Below are positions 8,879-20,852 of a DNA stretch of 60,836 bases, in pieces. Under the pieces are notes generated by a model. The model ran no database searches. It had not been told where the DNA came from and was given only the letters and a program-made list of their open reading frames with translations. The stretch is taken from contig NZ_BLIG01000020.1 in NCBI RefSeq assembly GCF_009811415.1, positions 1-60,836 on the forward strand, written 5' to 3'. How positions within the stretch are numbered: position 1 is the first letter of the stretch; every line of letters starts with the position of its first letter. Position numbers and translations under genes: made by a program. This stretch comes from Alteromonas sp. KUL106. Its GTDB lineage: Bacteria; Pseudomonadota; Gammaproteobacteria; Enterobacterales; Alteromonadaceae.

Positions 8879-10021
8879 TTACGCTACGTGAGTCAATGTG
8901 TTTGACGATTGAGTATGGGCTTTACACGGTAAAGAGACGCTGAAGCAGGCACCACCATGTGGTATGTTCGAGACATAAAGATTACCGTTGTGCGCATTGA
9001 CTACCGATTTAACGACGGCTAGCCCCAAACCTGTACCGTGTGTTTTAGTTGTAAAAAACGGCTCAAATATCTTGTTTTTTAGCGAGTCTGGGACGCCAGG
9101 CCCTTTGTCAATAATGGCAATGTTCAAGCATTCATTATTCAGCGATGCGTTGACAACTATACATTCACCTTTCGCCGTAACTTGACTGGCATTATGAATT
9201 AGGTTCAATAACGCACCTTGAAGCGCGGTTAGATTACCCGTCAGAGAAACATTTTGTTCAAACCCTGAGAACAAAAGTGATTGCTGTGCCTGTGTTGTCA
9301 TAGTTAACGCACTGCCTTCAACTGAAGCGAGCAGTTCACTTAAATTAATAGTACTGACCACCTGCTCCTCGCCGGATTTTGCAAAAAGCAGCATATCGTT
9401 AACTTGGCTTTCTAACTCTTTAAGTCGGTCAGTAAGTTTATTTGCAAATTGTGTTTGGGACGCTTCCCCTAAACCTTTGCGCGTTAAATTAGAGGCGTAA
9501 AGCATAGCAGCAGAGAGCGGCGTGCGTATCTGGTGCGCCAGTGATGCCACCATTTTTCCAAGAGAAGACAAGCGCTGCATATGGCTCACTCGCGCTTGCA
9601 GTTGACGGGTTTCCGTCAGGTCAGTAATCACAATTAATTGACCAGGCTCGTTTTCTAATGGCGTAATAGAAAGCTTTACTCGCCTACCGTCAACCAGCGA
9701 GACTTCGTGACCGTCATCAGCTCTGGGCTTGAATGAACGCGTAATAATACTGCGCCAGACTTCCTCTTCTAGAGGCTCTCCTAACAGGGCTTTTGCTTGC
9801 TCGTTCGCTTGACGAACAATGCCTTTTCCGTCAATAACAATGACGCCAGCAGGCATTACTTGAAGTAAATGCTCTAATCGGCTTGCCTGCAATCGCAATG
9901 ATTCAATATCATCACTACCCGAGACAGGATAATCATCACGAGACATTGCCGAGTCGACACCGTTAAGTGCATAGGCTGACGTTGTGTAATCAGTAGAATG
10001 TGGTGAGCTGTCAAAAGCCAT
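8879..10021 (-). CDS. flrB: Flagellar sensor histidine kinase FlrB/FleS
   Basis: This 380-residue protein has no membrane segment, so it is a soluble kinase. A PAS domain (about 45-140) is followed by a HisKA dimerization helix with H163 in LAHQIRTPLS, and then an ATPase domain with DKGPGVPD, EPFFTTKTHGTGLGLA and GGACFSV boxes. It phosphorylates FlrC in response to basal-body assembly state in Vibrio and Pseudomonas homologues. It has its own sigma-54 site and is followed directly by flrC. Confidence 0.94.
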   Translation of the reverse strand: MAFDSSPHSTDYTTSAYALNGVDSAMSRDDYPVSGSDDIESLRLQASRLEHLLQVMPAGVIVIDGKGIVRQANEQAKALLGEPLEEEVWRSIITRSFKPRADDGHEVSLVDGRRVKLSITPLENEPGQLIVITDLTETRQLQARVSHMQRLSSLGKMVASLAHQIRTPLSAAMLYASNLTRKGLGEASQTQFANKLTDRLKELESQVNDMLLFAKSGEEQVVSTINLSELLASVEGSALTMTTQAQQSLLFSGFEQNVSLTGNLTALQGALLNLIHNASQVTAKGECIVVNASLNNECLNIAIIDKGPGVPDSLKNKIFEPFFTTKTHGTGLGLAVVKSVVNAHNGNLYVSNIPHGGACFSVSLPCKAHTQSSNTLTHVA

Positions 10022-10067
10022 ATAACCCTCGTCAAATTGCAGACGTTGTTAACTATGACTTGGTTAA

Positions 10068-10083
10068 AGCAGGAGGCATGCCA
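10068..10083 (-). promoter_or_regulatory. Sigma-54 promoter of flrBC
   Basis: The minus strand reads TGGCATGCCTCCTGCT, with GG and GC ten bases apart. It lies between flrA and flrB with a predicted leader of about 36 bases. This fits FlrA-dependent activation of flrBC, as established in Vibrio cholerae. Confidence 0.7.
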
Positions 10084-10155
10084 ACTCAAAATTGGCATAT
10101 TTTTCAAAAAGATATAGCAATTTCAGAAGATAAACGTAACGTCAATTAACTGACA

Positions 10156-11619
10156 TTACGCATCTTCGGTCCGTTGAATATCGTACTTTCGCATTTTTTC
10201 AACAAGGGTGGTTCGTCGCATTCCAAGTTTATCGGCCGCGCGCGCTACTACCCACTCTTGATTGTCCAGTGCTTGTCGAATAAGGTTGACTTCAAGTTCT
10301 GAAAGGTACTCTTTAAGATTAACCCCTTCTTCAGGGAGTTCAGAAGATACCATACCGTTGAACGGTTGATGACTTGATTGATCTATTTCTTCGTCGGACT
10401 CATGCGCGGCCGCTTCTGCAAACAACTCATTGAATGCTTCACGCTCAAGAATTTCCTCAGGGTAATCAGGTTCGTAAGCTTGCACATCACCGTACTGATA
10501 CTTTTCGGGCAAGTCAGCGATGTCTACAATTTGCCCGGGGTAAAGAATAGTTAAACGCTCAACTAAGTTCGAAAGCTCTCTAACGTTACCAGCCCAGTCA
10601 TGCTCCATAAGTGACGCAATAGCTTGCTCAGTAAAACGTACAGCGTCAACGCCATCGCCTTGAATTCGACTGTTCAACTCTTGTAGTAGTAAGGGAATAT
10701 CTTCCTTTCTTTGCCTTAACGCAGGACTGTCTATTGGGAAAACATTAAGGCGATAATACAAATCCTCACGAAACTTGTCTTCACTGATCATGGTTTCCAA
10801 ATTACGGTGGGTCGCGGCAATAATGCGAACGTCACACTGAAGGGGCTTGTTCCCCCCTACTCGCTCGTACGTGCGCTCTTGTAACACGCGCAATAACTTG
10901 ACCTGCATCTGAAGCGGCATATCGCCGATCTCATCAAGAAATAATGTCCCGCCTTCCGCTAACTCAAAACGGCCTTTGCGCGCGCTGATTGCGCCGGTAA
11001 ACGCCCCTTTTTCATGCCCAAACAACTCACTTTCTAACAGTTCACCGGGAATAGCGCCGCAGTTAACGGGAATAAACGGACCGTCTTTCCGCTCTGATAA
11101 AAAGTGGACATTGCGAGCTACGACTTCTTTACCCGTACCAGATTCACCTAAAATCAATACGGTGGCGTCCGTAGGGGCAACTTGCTCTACCAAGCGGCGA
11201 ACAATTTGAATTTGTTCACTTTTACCGATAAGACTTCTGAACAAACGCGTTTTTGTACCCGCGGAGCGAGACAAGCTAGGTTTACGCCGAGAATATTCCT
11301 GACAACGGTGAATAGCCTGAGTTAAAACAGGATACGTTAGGGGTGTCGCAATAACACTAACTAAGTTGCAATTCGCCGTCGCTTGACTGTTGTTTTCAAC
11401 CAGTGCAACAAACGGTATATGTGGAAACTTTTCAACTAAGCTGCTTACTGTGGTTGAAGAAGTATGTTCAATAAGAACTGCGTCAGCACCGCTGTCTAAC
11501 AAATAACGCTCGCATTCACTGAAGCCTCGCGATTGACACGATTCTCCCATGAAGGTAACGATAGTTTCTAAGTTTTGAATAAGTTCCTGGTTGTCACTAA
11601 CCAGCAAAATGTTCTTCAT
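10156..11619 (-). CDS. flrA: Flagellar master regulator FlrA/FleQ (sigma-54 activator)
   Basis: This 487-residue protein has an N-terminal FleQ-type receiver-like domain whose usual phospho-Asp position reads VLIEHTS, so it probably does not use phosphorylation. The AAA+ domain has Walker A GESGTGKE and the GAFTGA loop, and a Fis-type HTH lies at the C-terminus ([20 protein letters not shown]). FlrA/FleQ proteins start the flagellar cascade and are inhibited by c-di-GMP in Vibrio and Pseudomonas. I chose the ATG at 11619. The TTG three bases earlier is also in frame. Confidence 0.95.
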   Translation of the reverse strand: MKNILLVSDNQELIQNLETIVTFMGESCQSRGFSECERYLLDSGADAVLIEHTSSTTVSSLVEKFPHIPFVALVENNSQATANCNLVSVIATPLTYPVLTQAIHRCQEYSRRKPSLSRSAGTKTRLFRSLIGKSEQIQIVRRLVEQVAPTDATVLILGESGTGKEVVARNVHFLSERKDGPFIPVNCGAIPGELLESELFGHEKGAFTGAISARKGRFELAEGGTLFLDEIGDMPLQMQVKLLRVLQERTYERVGGNKPLQCDVRIIAATHRNLETMISEDKFREDLYYRLNVFPIDSPALRQRKEDIPLLLQELNSRIQGDGVDAVRFTEQAIASLMEHDWAGNVRELSNLVERLTILYPGQIVDIADLPEKYQYGDVQAYEPDYPEEILEREAFNELFAEAAAHESDEEIDQSSHQPFNGMVSSELPEEGVNLKEYLSELEVNLIRQALDNQEWVVARAADKLGMRRTTLVEKMRKYDIQRTEDA

Positions 11620-11721
11620 CAATTCCCCGAGGACGCTTTGTTATTATTTACAGTTTAGCGCATTTCTAAATTGTAACGACAAAAGATCGCAGCGCAACCG
11701 CTGATTTGGGAAATGTATCAA

Positions 11722-11746
11722 TAAAAAAAGCAGGTTACCCTGCTTC
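11722..11746 (-). terminator. Intrinsic terminator of the divergent flagellin-like gene
   Basis: On the minus strand AAGCAGG pairs with CCTGCTT around a short loop and is followed by TTTTTATTG. It lies 36 bases after the flagellin-like stop and before flrA, so flrA needs its own promoter. Confidence 0.85.
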
Positions 11747-11781
11747 TTTCGATTAATAGTGATGAAATCGGTTAGCATTAC

Positions 11782-12582
11782 CTAGCTCAGTAAAGACAAA
11801 ACCTGCCCTTGTTGCTGATTAGCTTGCGCTTGGATGGTAAGCGCCGCTTGCCCCAACACATCGTTGGATGCGCGTTCTGACGCTGCTTGGGCAAAATCTA
11901 AGTCTTGAATGCGGCTGCGCGCTTCTGCGGTATTTACATTCGATTGCGTCAAAGAACGCGCCGCACTTTCAAATCGGTTTTGTGTGGCACCTAAATCGCC
12001 GCGCGCACTGCCCAATGTTTCGATGGCTGCATCAGTCGCTCCTAACGCATCTTCAATACTGGTTCCTGACGTAATATCAATAGACAGCACATCATTCAAT
12101 TGAGACGCAATATCTTGTGTGTTCACACTTATCGATTGACCCGCACTTGAACCTGACTGGAATTCAAGTGAACCATTTTCAGATAGTAACGGCTTGCCGG
12201 CAAAATTCGTTTGCTCAATGGTTTGGGAGATATTCTCTTGTAGCTGTGTTATTTCAGATTGGATAGCACGGCGATCGCCACTGCTCAAAACACCATTACC
12301 AGATTGTAAGGTAAGTTCGCGAATGCGGTTTACATCGTCATTGATGCTGCCTAAACCACCCTCTGCAACCTGCGCCACTGAAATTCCGTCGTAAACGTTA
12401 TTAATAGCCTGGCGGTTGCCTTCTACTTCTGAAGTTAACCGGTCGATGATTTGCTGGGCTGCTGCATCGTCGAGAGCATTGTTAACTTTTTTACCAGAAG
12501 CCAGCTTTTCAAGCAGATTATTCTGCTTTTCTTGAATCTGGCCAAGTGGCAAATTTCCAGAATCAGAACCAACTTTGATCAT
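11782..12582 (-). CDS. Divergent flagellin-family protein
   Basis: This 266-residue protein keeps both flagellin ends: an N-terminal helix with LEKLASGKKVNNALDDAAAQ (canonical form [16 protein letters not shown]) and a C-terminal helix with ALTIQAQANQQQGQVLSLLS. The middle is short. It starts MIKVGSDSGN instead of the usual [12 protein letters not shown] of the three main flagellins. The ATG at 12582 is preceded by GGAGAGG. An earlier in-frame codon at 12630 has no ribosome site. It stands alone next to flrA with its own terminator and lacks the exact sigma-28 promoter of the main flagellins. It may be a minor filament or junction subunit. Confidence 0.8.
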   Translation of the reverse strand: MIKVGSDSGNLPLGQIQEKQNNLLEKLASGKKVNNALDDAAAQQIIDRLTSEVEGNRQAINNVYDGISVAQVAEGGLGSINDDVNRIRELTLQSGNGVLSSGDRRAIQSEITQLQENISQTIEQTNFAGKPLLSENGSLEFQSGSSAGQSISVNTQDIASQLNDVLSIDITSGTSIEDALGATDAAIETLGSARGDLGATQNRFESAARSLTQSNVNTAEARSRIQDLDFAQAASERASNDVLGQAALTIQAQANQQQGQVLSLLS

Positions 12583-12700
12583 TACCAAATCCTCTCCAAT
12601 TACTCTTTCTATAGTATAGTAAATAGGCAATCAAAACGCGAGTGGGCGTTTCTATCGGATGTATCGTTTAATATACTTATTAAGAAACGTAAAAAATTAA

Positions 12701-14988
<2,288 letters not shown>

Positions 14989-15033
14989 GCAATACCCTAA
15001 ACATCAAAGAAGCTAAAACAAGAGCTTTGCACC

Positions 15034-15723
15034 ATGAACGTAGCGATAATACCAGCAAGAGCCGGCAGTAAACGCATACCACATAAGAATATCAAACACT
15101 TTGCCGGAAAGCCTATAATTGCTTACTCGATTGAGCAAGCGCTAGCATCTGACGCCATTGACGAAGTGATTGTCTCTACTGACAGCGAAAAAATAGCCGA
15201 AATAGCGCAACAATACGGGGCTAAAACGCCTTTTTTACGTCCCGCTTCTCTTGCCCAAGACGATACGCCGACAATGCCAGTTATTTCGCATGCGTTGTCT
15301 CAATTATCGCTGAATCATGTCATAGAAAATGTTTGCCTAATTTATCCTGCTGCTCCATTGATCAGTTCATTCGATATTGATGCTGCATATTCTCAATGGA
15401 TAACCACCGACAAAGATTACATTTTTTCTGTTGTTTCCTACGCCTCACCGATCCAACGCGCCCTTTACTTTAACGAAAGAAACGAACTTGCAATGTTATT
15501 CGAGAGTAACCTCAATAAGCGTTCACAGGAATTAACCCATACATTTCACGATGCTGGCATGTTCTATTGGGGACGAAAAGACGCTTTTCAGGAAGAAAGG
15601 GTCGTGTACTCCACTCGAGCCAGTGTATATGAGTTATCGCGATGGAAATCCCAGGATATTGATACCCCCGAAGATTGGGACTATGCCGAGCGACTTTATA
15701 AGATTAGTGTTTCAAGCGATTGA
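15034..15723 (+). CDS. pseF: Pseudaminic acid cytidylyltransferase PseF
   Basis: This 229-residue CMP-nonulosonate synthetase opens with IIPARAGSKRIPHKNIK, the CTP-binding loop of the CMP-NeuAc synthetase family, followed by GKPIIAYSIE and the DEVIVSTDSEKI strand. It activates the nonulosonic acid as a CMP sugar, the donor used by Maf. It lies 45 bases after pseC in the same operon. NeuA, LegF and PseF are hard to separate by eye; the PseB/PseC context favours PseF. Confidence 0.92.
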   Translation: MNVAIIPARAGSKRIPHKNIKHFAGKPIIAYSIEQALASDAIDEVIVSTDSEKIAEIAQQYGAKTPFLRPASLAQDDTPTMPVISHALSQLSLNHVIENVCLIYPAAPLISSFDIDAAYSQWITTDKDYIFSVVSYASPIQRALYFNERNELAMLFESNLNKRSQELTHTFHDAGMFYWGRKDAFQEERVVYSTRASVYELSRWKSQDIDTPEDWDYAERLYKISVSSD

Positions 15724-15757
15724 AACGTCAATCAGTTTAGTGTGAAGATCGACACTT

Positions 15758-16828
15758 ATGACAACCTTCAAAAGTACAGGGGCAGCATCGACTAGCCGTT
15801 TAATCGTTGTGTGTGAAGCAAATAGCGACGTAGGTTTTGGGCATTTTTTTCGATGTTTGCACTTAGTGGACGCGTTGAGAACGATATATGGAATTTCAAG
15901 TTACTGGGTCGGAAACTTCGACGCTTCACTTTCTGAGTTATTGAGTGATAGAGGCTATTTCAAAGTTGATGCCGTGGATATAGACGGTGCAATAGCGCAA
16001 ACCCTATCACTGTCTGCCCGTGCGGTTTTATGTGACACTTATAAACTGACAGAAGAGCATACAAAAAAATTGCACCAACAGTTTAAAGTCTGTGTTATTG
16101 ATGACTTCGGTGATACCTCTCAATCAAGCGTAGACACGATAATAAATTTTACTGTTGCGGCAAACCGATATAAGTACACCGCAAAACAACAACTGTTAGG
16201 CCCACGATATTTTTTGTGTAATAACGCATTAGACAGAGTCCGAAAAATACATCTATCTCAAGCCGAAAAGGCAAGGGAAATATCCAATGTGCTTATAGCA
16301 ATTGGAGGACATGATAGGCTGTCAATAGGTCCTCATATCGCCGACCTATTATCGCTAAACAAACAATATGCCGTAACGTTGTTAGGCGCTTATTCTTCTT
16401 TAACAAACATTAAGCGCTATCAACATATAATTAGAACTCAAGATATGGCGTCACTTTATGAAAAAGCTGATCTTGTCGTGTCTGGAGGTGGATTAATCAA
16501 ATATGAAAGTGCGTATTGTGGGATTCCAAATATTGTGGTTGCCCAAACGCCTGAACAATACGCAGAAACGCTGGCGTTTCAGGATGCTAACCTGTGTTAT
16601 GCAGTGGGAAGCGCTGCAACGGCAGTGCGTAGTATAAGCTTAGCAAATGAGGTCGAAGAAAAAGACCGTTCTGCGTTTAACTGGTCATCTCAAGAATTAA
16701 TTGAAACAGCCGATAAAGCGTTGAAACAGCGCAAACATCTCGTTCAGGCGTCATGCACACACTTTGAAGATAATGCCACTGCAAGAACCGCGGCGGCGAT
16801 TTTTGATGAACACTATGCTCAGGAGTAA
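15758..16828 (+). CDS. pseG: UDP-sugar hydrolase PseG
   Basis: This 356-residue GT-B-fold protein has the PseG signature VGFGHFFRCLHL, with the candidate catalytic histidine at about H29, and a C-terminal nucleotide-binding part with VVSGGGLIKYESAYCGIPNIVV. PseG removes UDP from the bis-amino sugar before condensation by PseI. The C. jejuni enzyme has 274 residues. The extra length here includes about 14 residues before the first strand and an added C-terminal region, but no GNAT acetyltransferase motif that I can see. Confidence 0.9.
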   Translation: MTTFKSTGAASTSRLIVVCEANSDVGFGHFFRCLHLVDALRTIYGISSYWVGNFDASLSELLSDRGYFKVDAVDIDGAIAQTLSLSARAVLCDTYKLTEEHTKKLHQQFKVCVIDDFGDTSQSSVDTIINFTVAANRYKYTAKQQLLGPRYFLCNNALDRVRKIHLSQAEKAREISNVLIAIGGHDRLSIGPHIADLLSLNKQYAVTLLGAYSSLTNIKRYQHIIRTQDMASLYEKADLVVSGGGLIKYESAYCGIPNIVVAQTPEQYAETLAFQDANLCYAVGSAATAVRSISLANEVEEKDRSAFNWSSQELIETADKALKQRKHLVQASCTHFEDNATARTAAAIFDEHYAQE

Positions 16829-16832
16829 ACTG

Positions 16833-17456
16833 GTGAGTGATAAGATTAAAGAGCACTACAGTAATCTATTTAAACAGCATGGAAGAGATCATGTTTCTGT
16901 TCAATACTCTTCGAAAGAAAGTCAGATAAAACGCTTTGAAATTCTTCTTGATGTTGCCGATTCAATGACAAGTATCAGCGATATGGGCTGTGGTTTAGCC
17001 GACATATTACCACTTGTCCGCGAGCGATTTGGCGATATCCCCTATCATGGTTACGATTTTGTCGAGGATTTTATACACAGCGCGAAAGACCAATATGATG
17101 CTGACCAGAACGCTTCTTTTTATACCTTTGATGTCAACAAGGATAACACCAGTATTGAGACCGACTATGTCGTTCTAAGCGGCATGCTGAATAATAAGAT
17201 GGAGGATAATGCTGCCTTTACTGAAAACACCCTTAATGCAATGTGGCGGACCTGTAAAAAAGGAATAGCATTTAATGCATTGTCGACTTATGTAGATTAT
17301 CAAGATACCCATCTTCATTACCATGACCCCTTGAGCCTGTTTGATTATTGCAAACGCAACTTATCTCCCTATGTGACGTTAAGACATGATTACGATGTTA
17401 AGTCTCATTCTATACCTTTTGAATTTACCATTTACGCGTATAAACAAGGGTTTTAG
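16833..17456 (+). CDS. Class I SAM-dependent methyltransferase in the Pse operon
   Basis: This protein is 207 residues long from a GTG at 16833, which has AGGAG seven bases upstream. Motif I is seen as ISDMGCGLADILPLV, followed by an acidic end of strand 2 (YHGYDFVEDF). The class is clear but the acceptor is unknown. It starts four bases after pseG, so an O- or N-methylation of the nonulosonic acid or its N-acyl group is the natural inference. An earlier in-frame ATG at 16806 would overlap pseG. Confidence 0.8.
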   Translation: MSDKIKEHYSNLFKQHGRDHVSVQYSSKESQIKRFEILLDVADSMTSISDMGCGLADILPLVRERFGDIPYHGYDFVEDFIHSAKDQYDADQNASFYTFDVNKDNTSIETDYVVLSGMLNNKMEDNAAFTENTLNAMWRTCKKGIAFNALSTYVDYQDTHLHYHDPLSLFDYCKRNLSPYVTLRHDYDVKSHSIPFEFTIYAYKQGF

Positions 17457-17473
17457 TAGAGCGCCATATCACG

Positions 17474-18199
17474 ATGACTATATCAACTCACCCCGTCAAA
17501 CAAGACACATCGTGCGCGATAATGCAGCCGACTTTTTTACCGTGGTTGGGGTATTTCAATCTTATAAGCAAAGTAGATACATTTGTTTTTCTTGATGACG
17601 TTCAATTAGATAAGAGGTCATGGCAGACTAGAAATAGACTGTTCACGGGGCAAACGGTAAACTGGGTTTCATGTCCTATTCAGAAAACGAGTAGAGATAC
17701 ACTGATCTGCGATGTTGATATTAGCCAGAATTCAGAATGGAAAAATAAGCTAATAAAAACGATCACATACAACTATGCAAAAACCCCTTTTTTTAATGAT
17801 TGCTCCGAATTGCTATCAATCGTTGAACATGCGCCTTCAGATAAATTGTCACTTTTTAATCAGCATATAATCAGCAGCATTTCAAAACTACTCGGCTTCA
17901 ATGCAAATTTCGTCAAGGCGTCTTCGCTTCGCTGTGACGGTAAAAAGTCACATCATCTTTTAAAAATATGTCAGTCAGTCAACGCTAATCATTACCTTAG
18001 CCCAAGGGGGTCACAGGACTATATTGAAGCTGAAGGCATATTACAAAACGCGCTACATAGCGTTACCTATCAAGACTTTCGTCCAACACCCTATCCACAA
18101 TATCACGCCAGTGGTTTTGTAAGCCATTTAAGTATCGTTGATGCAGTGGCAAATATTGGATGGAAAGCAACCAAGCAGCATATCGTAGGACACCCATGA
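17474..18199 (+). CDS. WbqC-family protein
   Basis: This 241-residue protein shows the WbqC-family signature: MQPTFLPWLGYFNLI, then FLDDVQLDKRSWQTRNR, and a C-terminal YLSPRGSQDYI block. Family members occur in O-antigen and glycan loci, often with sugar amino-acylation or formylation genes, but their reaction is not settled to my knowledge. Here it sits where pseH would be expected, between a methyltransferase and pseI, and its stop overlaps the pseI start (ATGA). An N-acyl transfer role is my inference only. Confidence 0.85.
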   Translation: MTISTHPVKQDTSCAIMQPTFLPWLGYFNLISKVDTFVFLDDVQLDKRSWQTRNRLFTGQTVNWVSCPIQKTSRDTLICDVDISQNSEWKNKLIKTITYNYAKTPFFNDCSELLSIVEHAPSDKLSLFNQHIISSISKLLGFNANFVKASSLRCDGKKSHHLLKICQSVNANHYLSPRGSQDYIEAEGILQNALHSVTYQDFRPTPYPQYHASGFVSHLSIVDAVANIGWKATKQHIVGHP

Positions 18200-19260
18200 A
18201 CGGCACAAAACTTAAACCTATTGAGCTCTCAAACTATACCATCAGTGACGAAGATGCCCCTTTTATAGTCGCTGAGTTATCAGGTAACCATAACAACTCG
18301 ATAGACGTCGCATTGCGTTTGGTTGAAGAGGCTGCAAAGGCGGGCGCTGATGCATTCAAACTGCAGACCTACACCGCTGACACCATGACTATTGACTCTA
18401 ATGAGCCCGACTTCTTAGTGACAGGAACCGGTGATAAGTGGGAAAAGCGAACACTCTATGACTTGTACTCAGAGGCCAGTACACCGTGGGAATGGCATAA
18501 ACCGATCTACGATAAGTGCAAGGAACATGGCATGATCCCATTTTCTACCCCCTTTGATGAAACTGCTGTCGACTTTCTAGAGTCTCTTGATAATGAGATT
18601 TATAAAATTGCCTCGTTTGAATTAACGGATATCCCCCTAATTAAAAAAGTCGCATCTACGCAAAAACTCATAATAATGTCTACAGGGATGGCTACAGAAA
18701 AGGAAATTGAAGCCGCGATGAGTACTGTAAGAGAACAAGGAAATGATAAAGTCGTTTTGCTCAAATGCACCAGTGCTTACCCAGCCAAGTATGAAGATGC
18801 CAACTTAAAGACAATACCTTACATGCGTGAAAAACATCACTGTTTTACAGGACTATCAGACCATACTTTAGGTGCAGCTTCACCGGTAGCTGCTACGGCC
18901 CTCGGCGCACGCGTCATCGAAAAGCACTTGTGTCTAGATGGACACGAGGGAGTTGATAGCCACTTTTCTATGAAGCCAAGCGAGTTTAAGCAAATGGTTG
19001 ACCTGGTCAAGAATGGCTTTGAGGCGTTGGGGACGGTTCAAAAAGCCCCCTCTGATGGTGAAAAAGCCAGCCGGAACTACCGTCGCTCAATCTATGTTGT
19101 CAAAGACATTAAAGAGGGCGAGCTTTTAACCAGAGAAAACATTCGCATTATTAGGCCGGGTTTCGGACTTTCGCCTGAACACTATGAAACTGTATTGGGC
19201 AAAGAAAGTCGCATATCCCTCAAGCGGGGTACCGCGCTTCCAGCTTCTTTCATCGAATAA
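18196..19260 (+). CDS. pseI: Pseudaminic acid synthase PseI (NeuB family)
   Basis: This 354-residue protein has the N-terminal NeuB TIM barrel (FIVAELSGNHNNS, GADAFKLQTYTADTMT, GMIPFSTPFDETAVDFLE) and a C-terminal SAF/antifreeze-like domain (SRNYRRSIYVVKDIKEGE). It condenses the 6-deoxy-AltdiNAc-type sugar with phosphoenolpyruvate to give the nine-carbon acid. The QTYTADTMT variant is typical of PseI rather than LegI or NeuB. The ATG at 18196 overlaps the WbqC-gene stop; the upstream in-frame codons are not needed. Confidence 0.94.
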   Translation: MNGTKLKPIELSNYTISDEDAPFIVAELSGNHNNSIDVALRLVEEAAKAGADAFKLQTYTADTMTIDSNEPDFLVTGTGDKWEKRTLYDLYSEASTPWEWHKPIYDKCKEHGMIPFSTPFDETAVDFLESLDNEIYKIASFELTDIPLIKKVASTQKLIIMSTGMATEKEIEAAMSTVREQGNDKVVLLKCTSAYPAKYEDANLKTIPYMREKHHCFTGLSDHTLGAASPVAATALGARVIEKHLCLDGHEGVDSHFSMKPSEFKQMVDLVKNGFEALGTVQKAPSDGEKASRNYRRSIYVVKDIKEGELLTRENIRIIRPGFGLSPEHYETVLGKESRISLKRGTALPASFIE

Positions 19261-19282
19261 GCTAAATTCGTGAGGTAGTATT

Positions 19283-20716
19283 ATGACATGTCAATCAGTG
19301 GTTATCGTTGGAAGTGGTATTGCAGGAATTTATTCTGCCCTACTTGCGAAGACAAAATATCCTAACGCGCATATTTCCTTAGTGGAAAAAAGTGAGCAGC
19401 TGGGTGGCTTACTGTCATCGACGAAAATCGAAGGCCATTGGTTTGACTATGGAACCCACGTGCCTCGGTATACCGGAGACTCTGATATAGATGCACTCCT
19501 GTTTTCTTCAATAAACTTATCTGACTATTGGCAGTTTCAAAATATCAATGCGGCTAATGTTGGGCCTTTCAATACACTCTACACAGATTCTCCAAATCCA
19601 TTTTTAGGTAGCAAAACTAATACGCAACTTGCTCAACAGCTTTTAGAGCTTACACAAGAAAATAATGATACGAGATACCACGAACAAAATTTTGATTCAC
19701 TGAAGTCGCAGCTTGATGCTACCTACGGCCCAAACCTAACCAAAAACTTTTTTGCGCCTCTGATGAACAAGCGTTTTGGCGCGTGTCTATCGGAGATGGC
19801 AACCGATAGCCATAAGATTATTGGGCTTCAGCGCTTAATATTAGGCGACGGTGAACTTATGCGAAAACTTAAGGGTTCACCTCGTCTAGATGAAATTCTT
19901 GCCTTTGCATCTCAGGAAGAGGGACTCTCGCCATTCAAGAATATTTATCCCAAAGGAGATAAAGGCATTCGTGTTTGGATCGACAGTTTGGTCGCCAACT
20001 TAGAAAAGTGTGGTGTTAACATATACACACAGACAGGCATTAGCGAAGTCAACATGACTGGCGACAGGGTTATTAAAAGTGTCGTTTTGTCTTCAGGACA
20101 ACGTATCGATTGTAACCTGCTTGTTTGGACAGCCCCACTTATTATGCTTATTCGATCAGCAAAATTGACGTATATGCCATCGACACGCCCAATATTTCGT
20201 ACCTCTTCCCTTTATCATTTCGTATTTCCCGATCCACCTAAAATCTCGTCGAATTATGTCAACGTTCACGACCCCGCGTTTTCTAGTTTTCGTGTAACGC
20301 TTTATAGCAATCTTGCAAAAACAACGACTGATGAACACCGAGTAACCGTTGAAGTGATGCATGATATTGAAGCGCCAGCTCCATCACGTGAGAGCATTTG
20401 TCAGGAACTTTACGACATGGGCATCATGCCTGTAACAAGCCGCCCTTCACTCACTCACGTTTTAGCGGCTTCGAGTGGGTTTCCAGTTTTGACTCCGGCA
20501 TTTAAAAAGGAAATGGGAGAACAAGAGAAATTGGTTGAAACAAAAATAGCAAACGTAGTGACTCTAGGCAAAGCCTCAGGTACGGCCTTTTTTATGGCCG
20601 ACGTTTTGAAAGAAGCGAAGTGCAAGCTTAATCAATATTTTGAAAGAAATTTTGACGACCACAACGAAGATAACATCGATAAGTCTCGACAGGCTGTATC
20701 AAATTTATCATCGTAA
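19283..20716 (+). CDS. FAD/NAD(P)-binding amine-oxidase-like oxidoreductase
   Basis: This 477-residue protein has an N-terminal dinucleotide-binding fold with GSGIAG at 10-15, an acidic ribose-binding end (SLVEKSEQLGG) and the second FAD contact FDYGTHVPR. This places it with amine oxidase, protoporphyrinogen oxidase or UDP-galactopyranose-mutase-like flavoproteins. The reaction is unknown. A GAGGT ribosome site precedes the ATG, 22 bases after pseI, so it belongs to the operon. Oxidative tailoring or isomerization of the nonulosonic acid or its side group is inference. Confidence 0.75.
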   Translation: MTCQSVVIVGSGIAGIYSALLAKTKYPNAHISLVEKSEQLGGLLSSTKIEGHWFDYGTHVPRYTGDSDIDALLFSSINLSDYWQFQNINAANVGPFNTLYTDSPNPFLGSKTNTQLAQQLLELTQENNDTRYHEQNFDSLKSQLDATYGPNLTKNFFAPLMNKRFGACLSEMATDSHKIIGLQRLILGDGELMRKLKGSPRLDEILAFASQEEGLSPFKNIYPKGDKGIRVWIDSLVANLEKCGVNIYTQTGISEVNMTGDRVIKSVVLSSGQRIDCNLLVWTAPLIMLIRSAKLTYMPSTRPIFRTSSLYHFVFPDPPKISSNYVNVHDPAFSSFRVTLYSNLAKTTTDEHRVTVEVMHDIEAPAPSRESICQELYDMGIMPVTSRPSLTHVLAASSGFPVLTPAFKKEMGEQEKLVETKIANVVTLGKASGTAFFMADVLKEAKCKLNQYFERNFDDHNEDNIDKSRQAVSNLSS

Positions 20717-20852
20717 TTTTCGTTTTTATATTCGAAATCTATACCGTGCGAGACACTCAAGACGAGACGGTGTAACTCATATTCACTAATATCGCTAAGG
20801 TTAATAACTTTCAACTAGATTGAACTTAACGCTAGCGTAGAAAAGGTTAACT

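Noticed and set aside
12640..12680. Sigma-28-like TCCGATAG upstream of the divergent flagellin
   Set aside because: The nearest -35-like TAAG is 16 bases away instead of 15 and does not match TAAA, unlike the four exact sites elsewhere.
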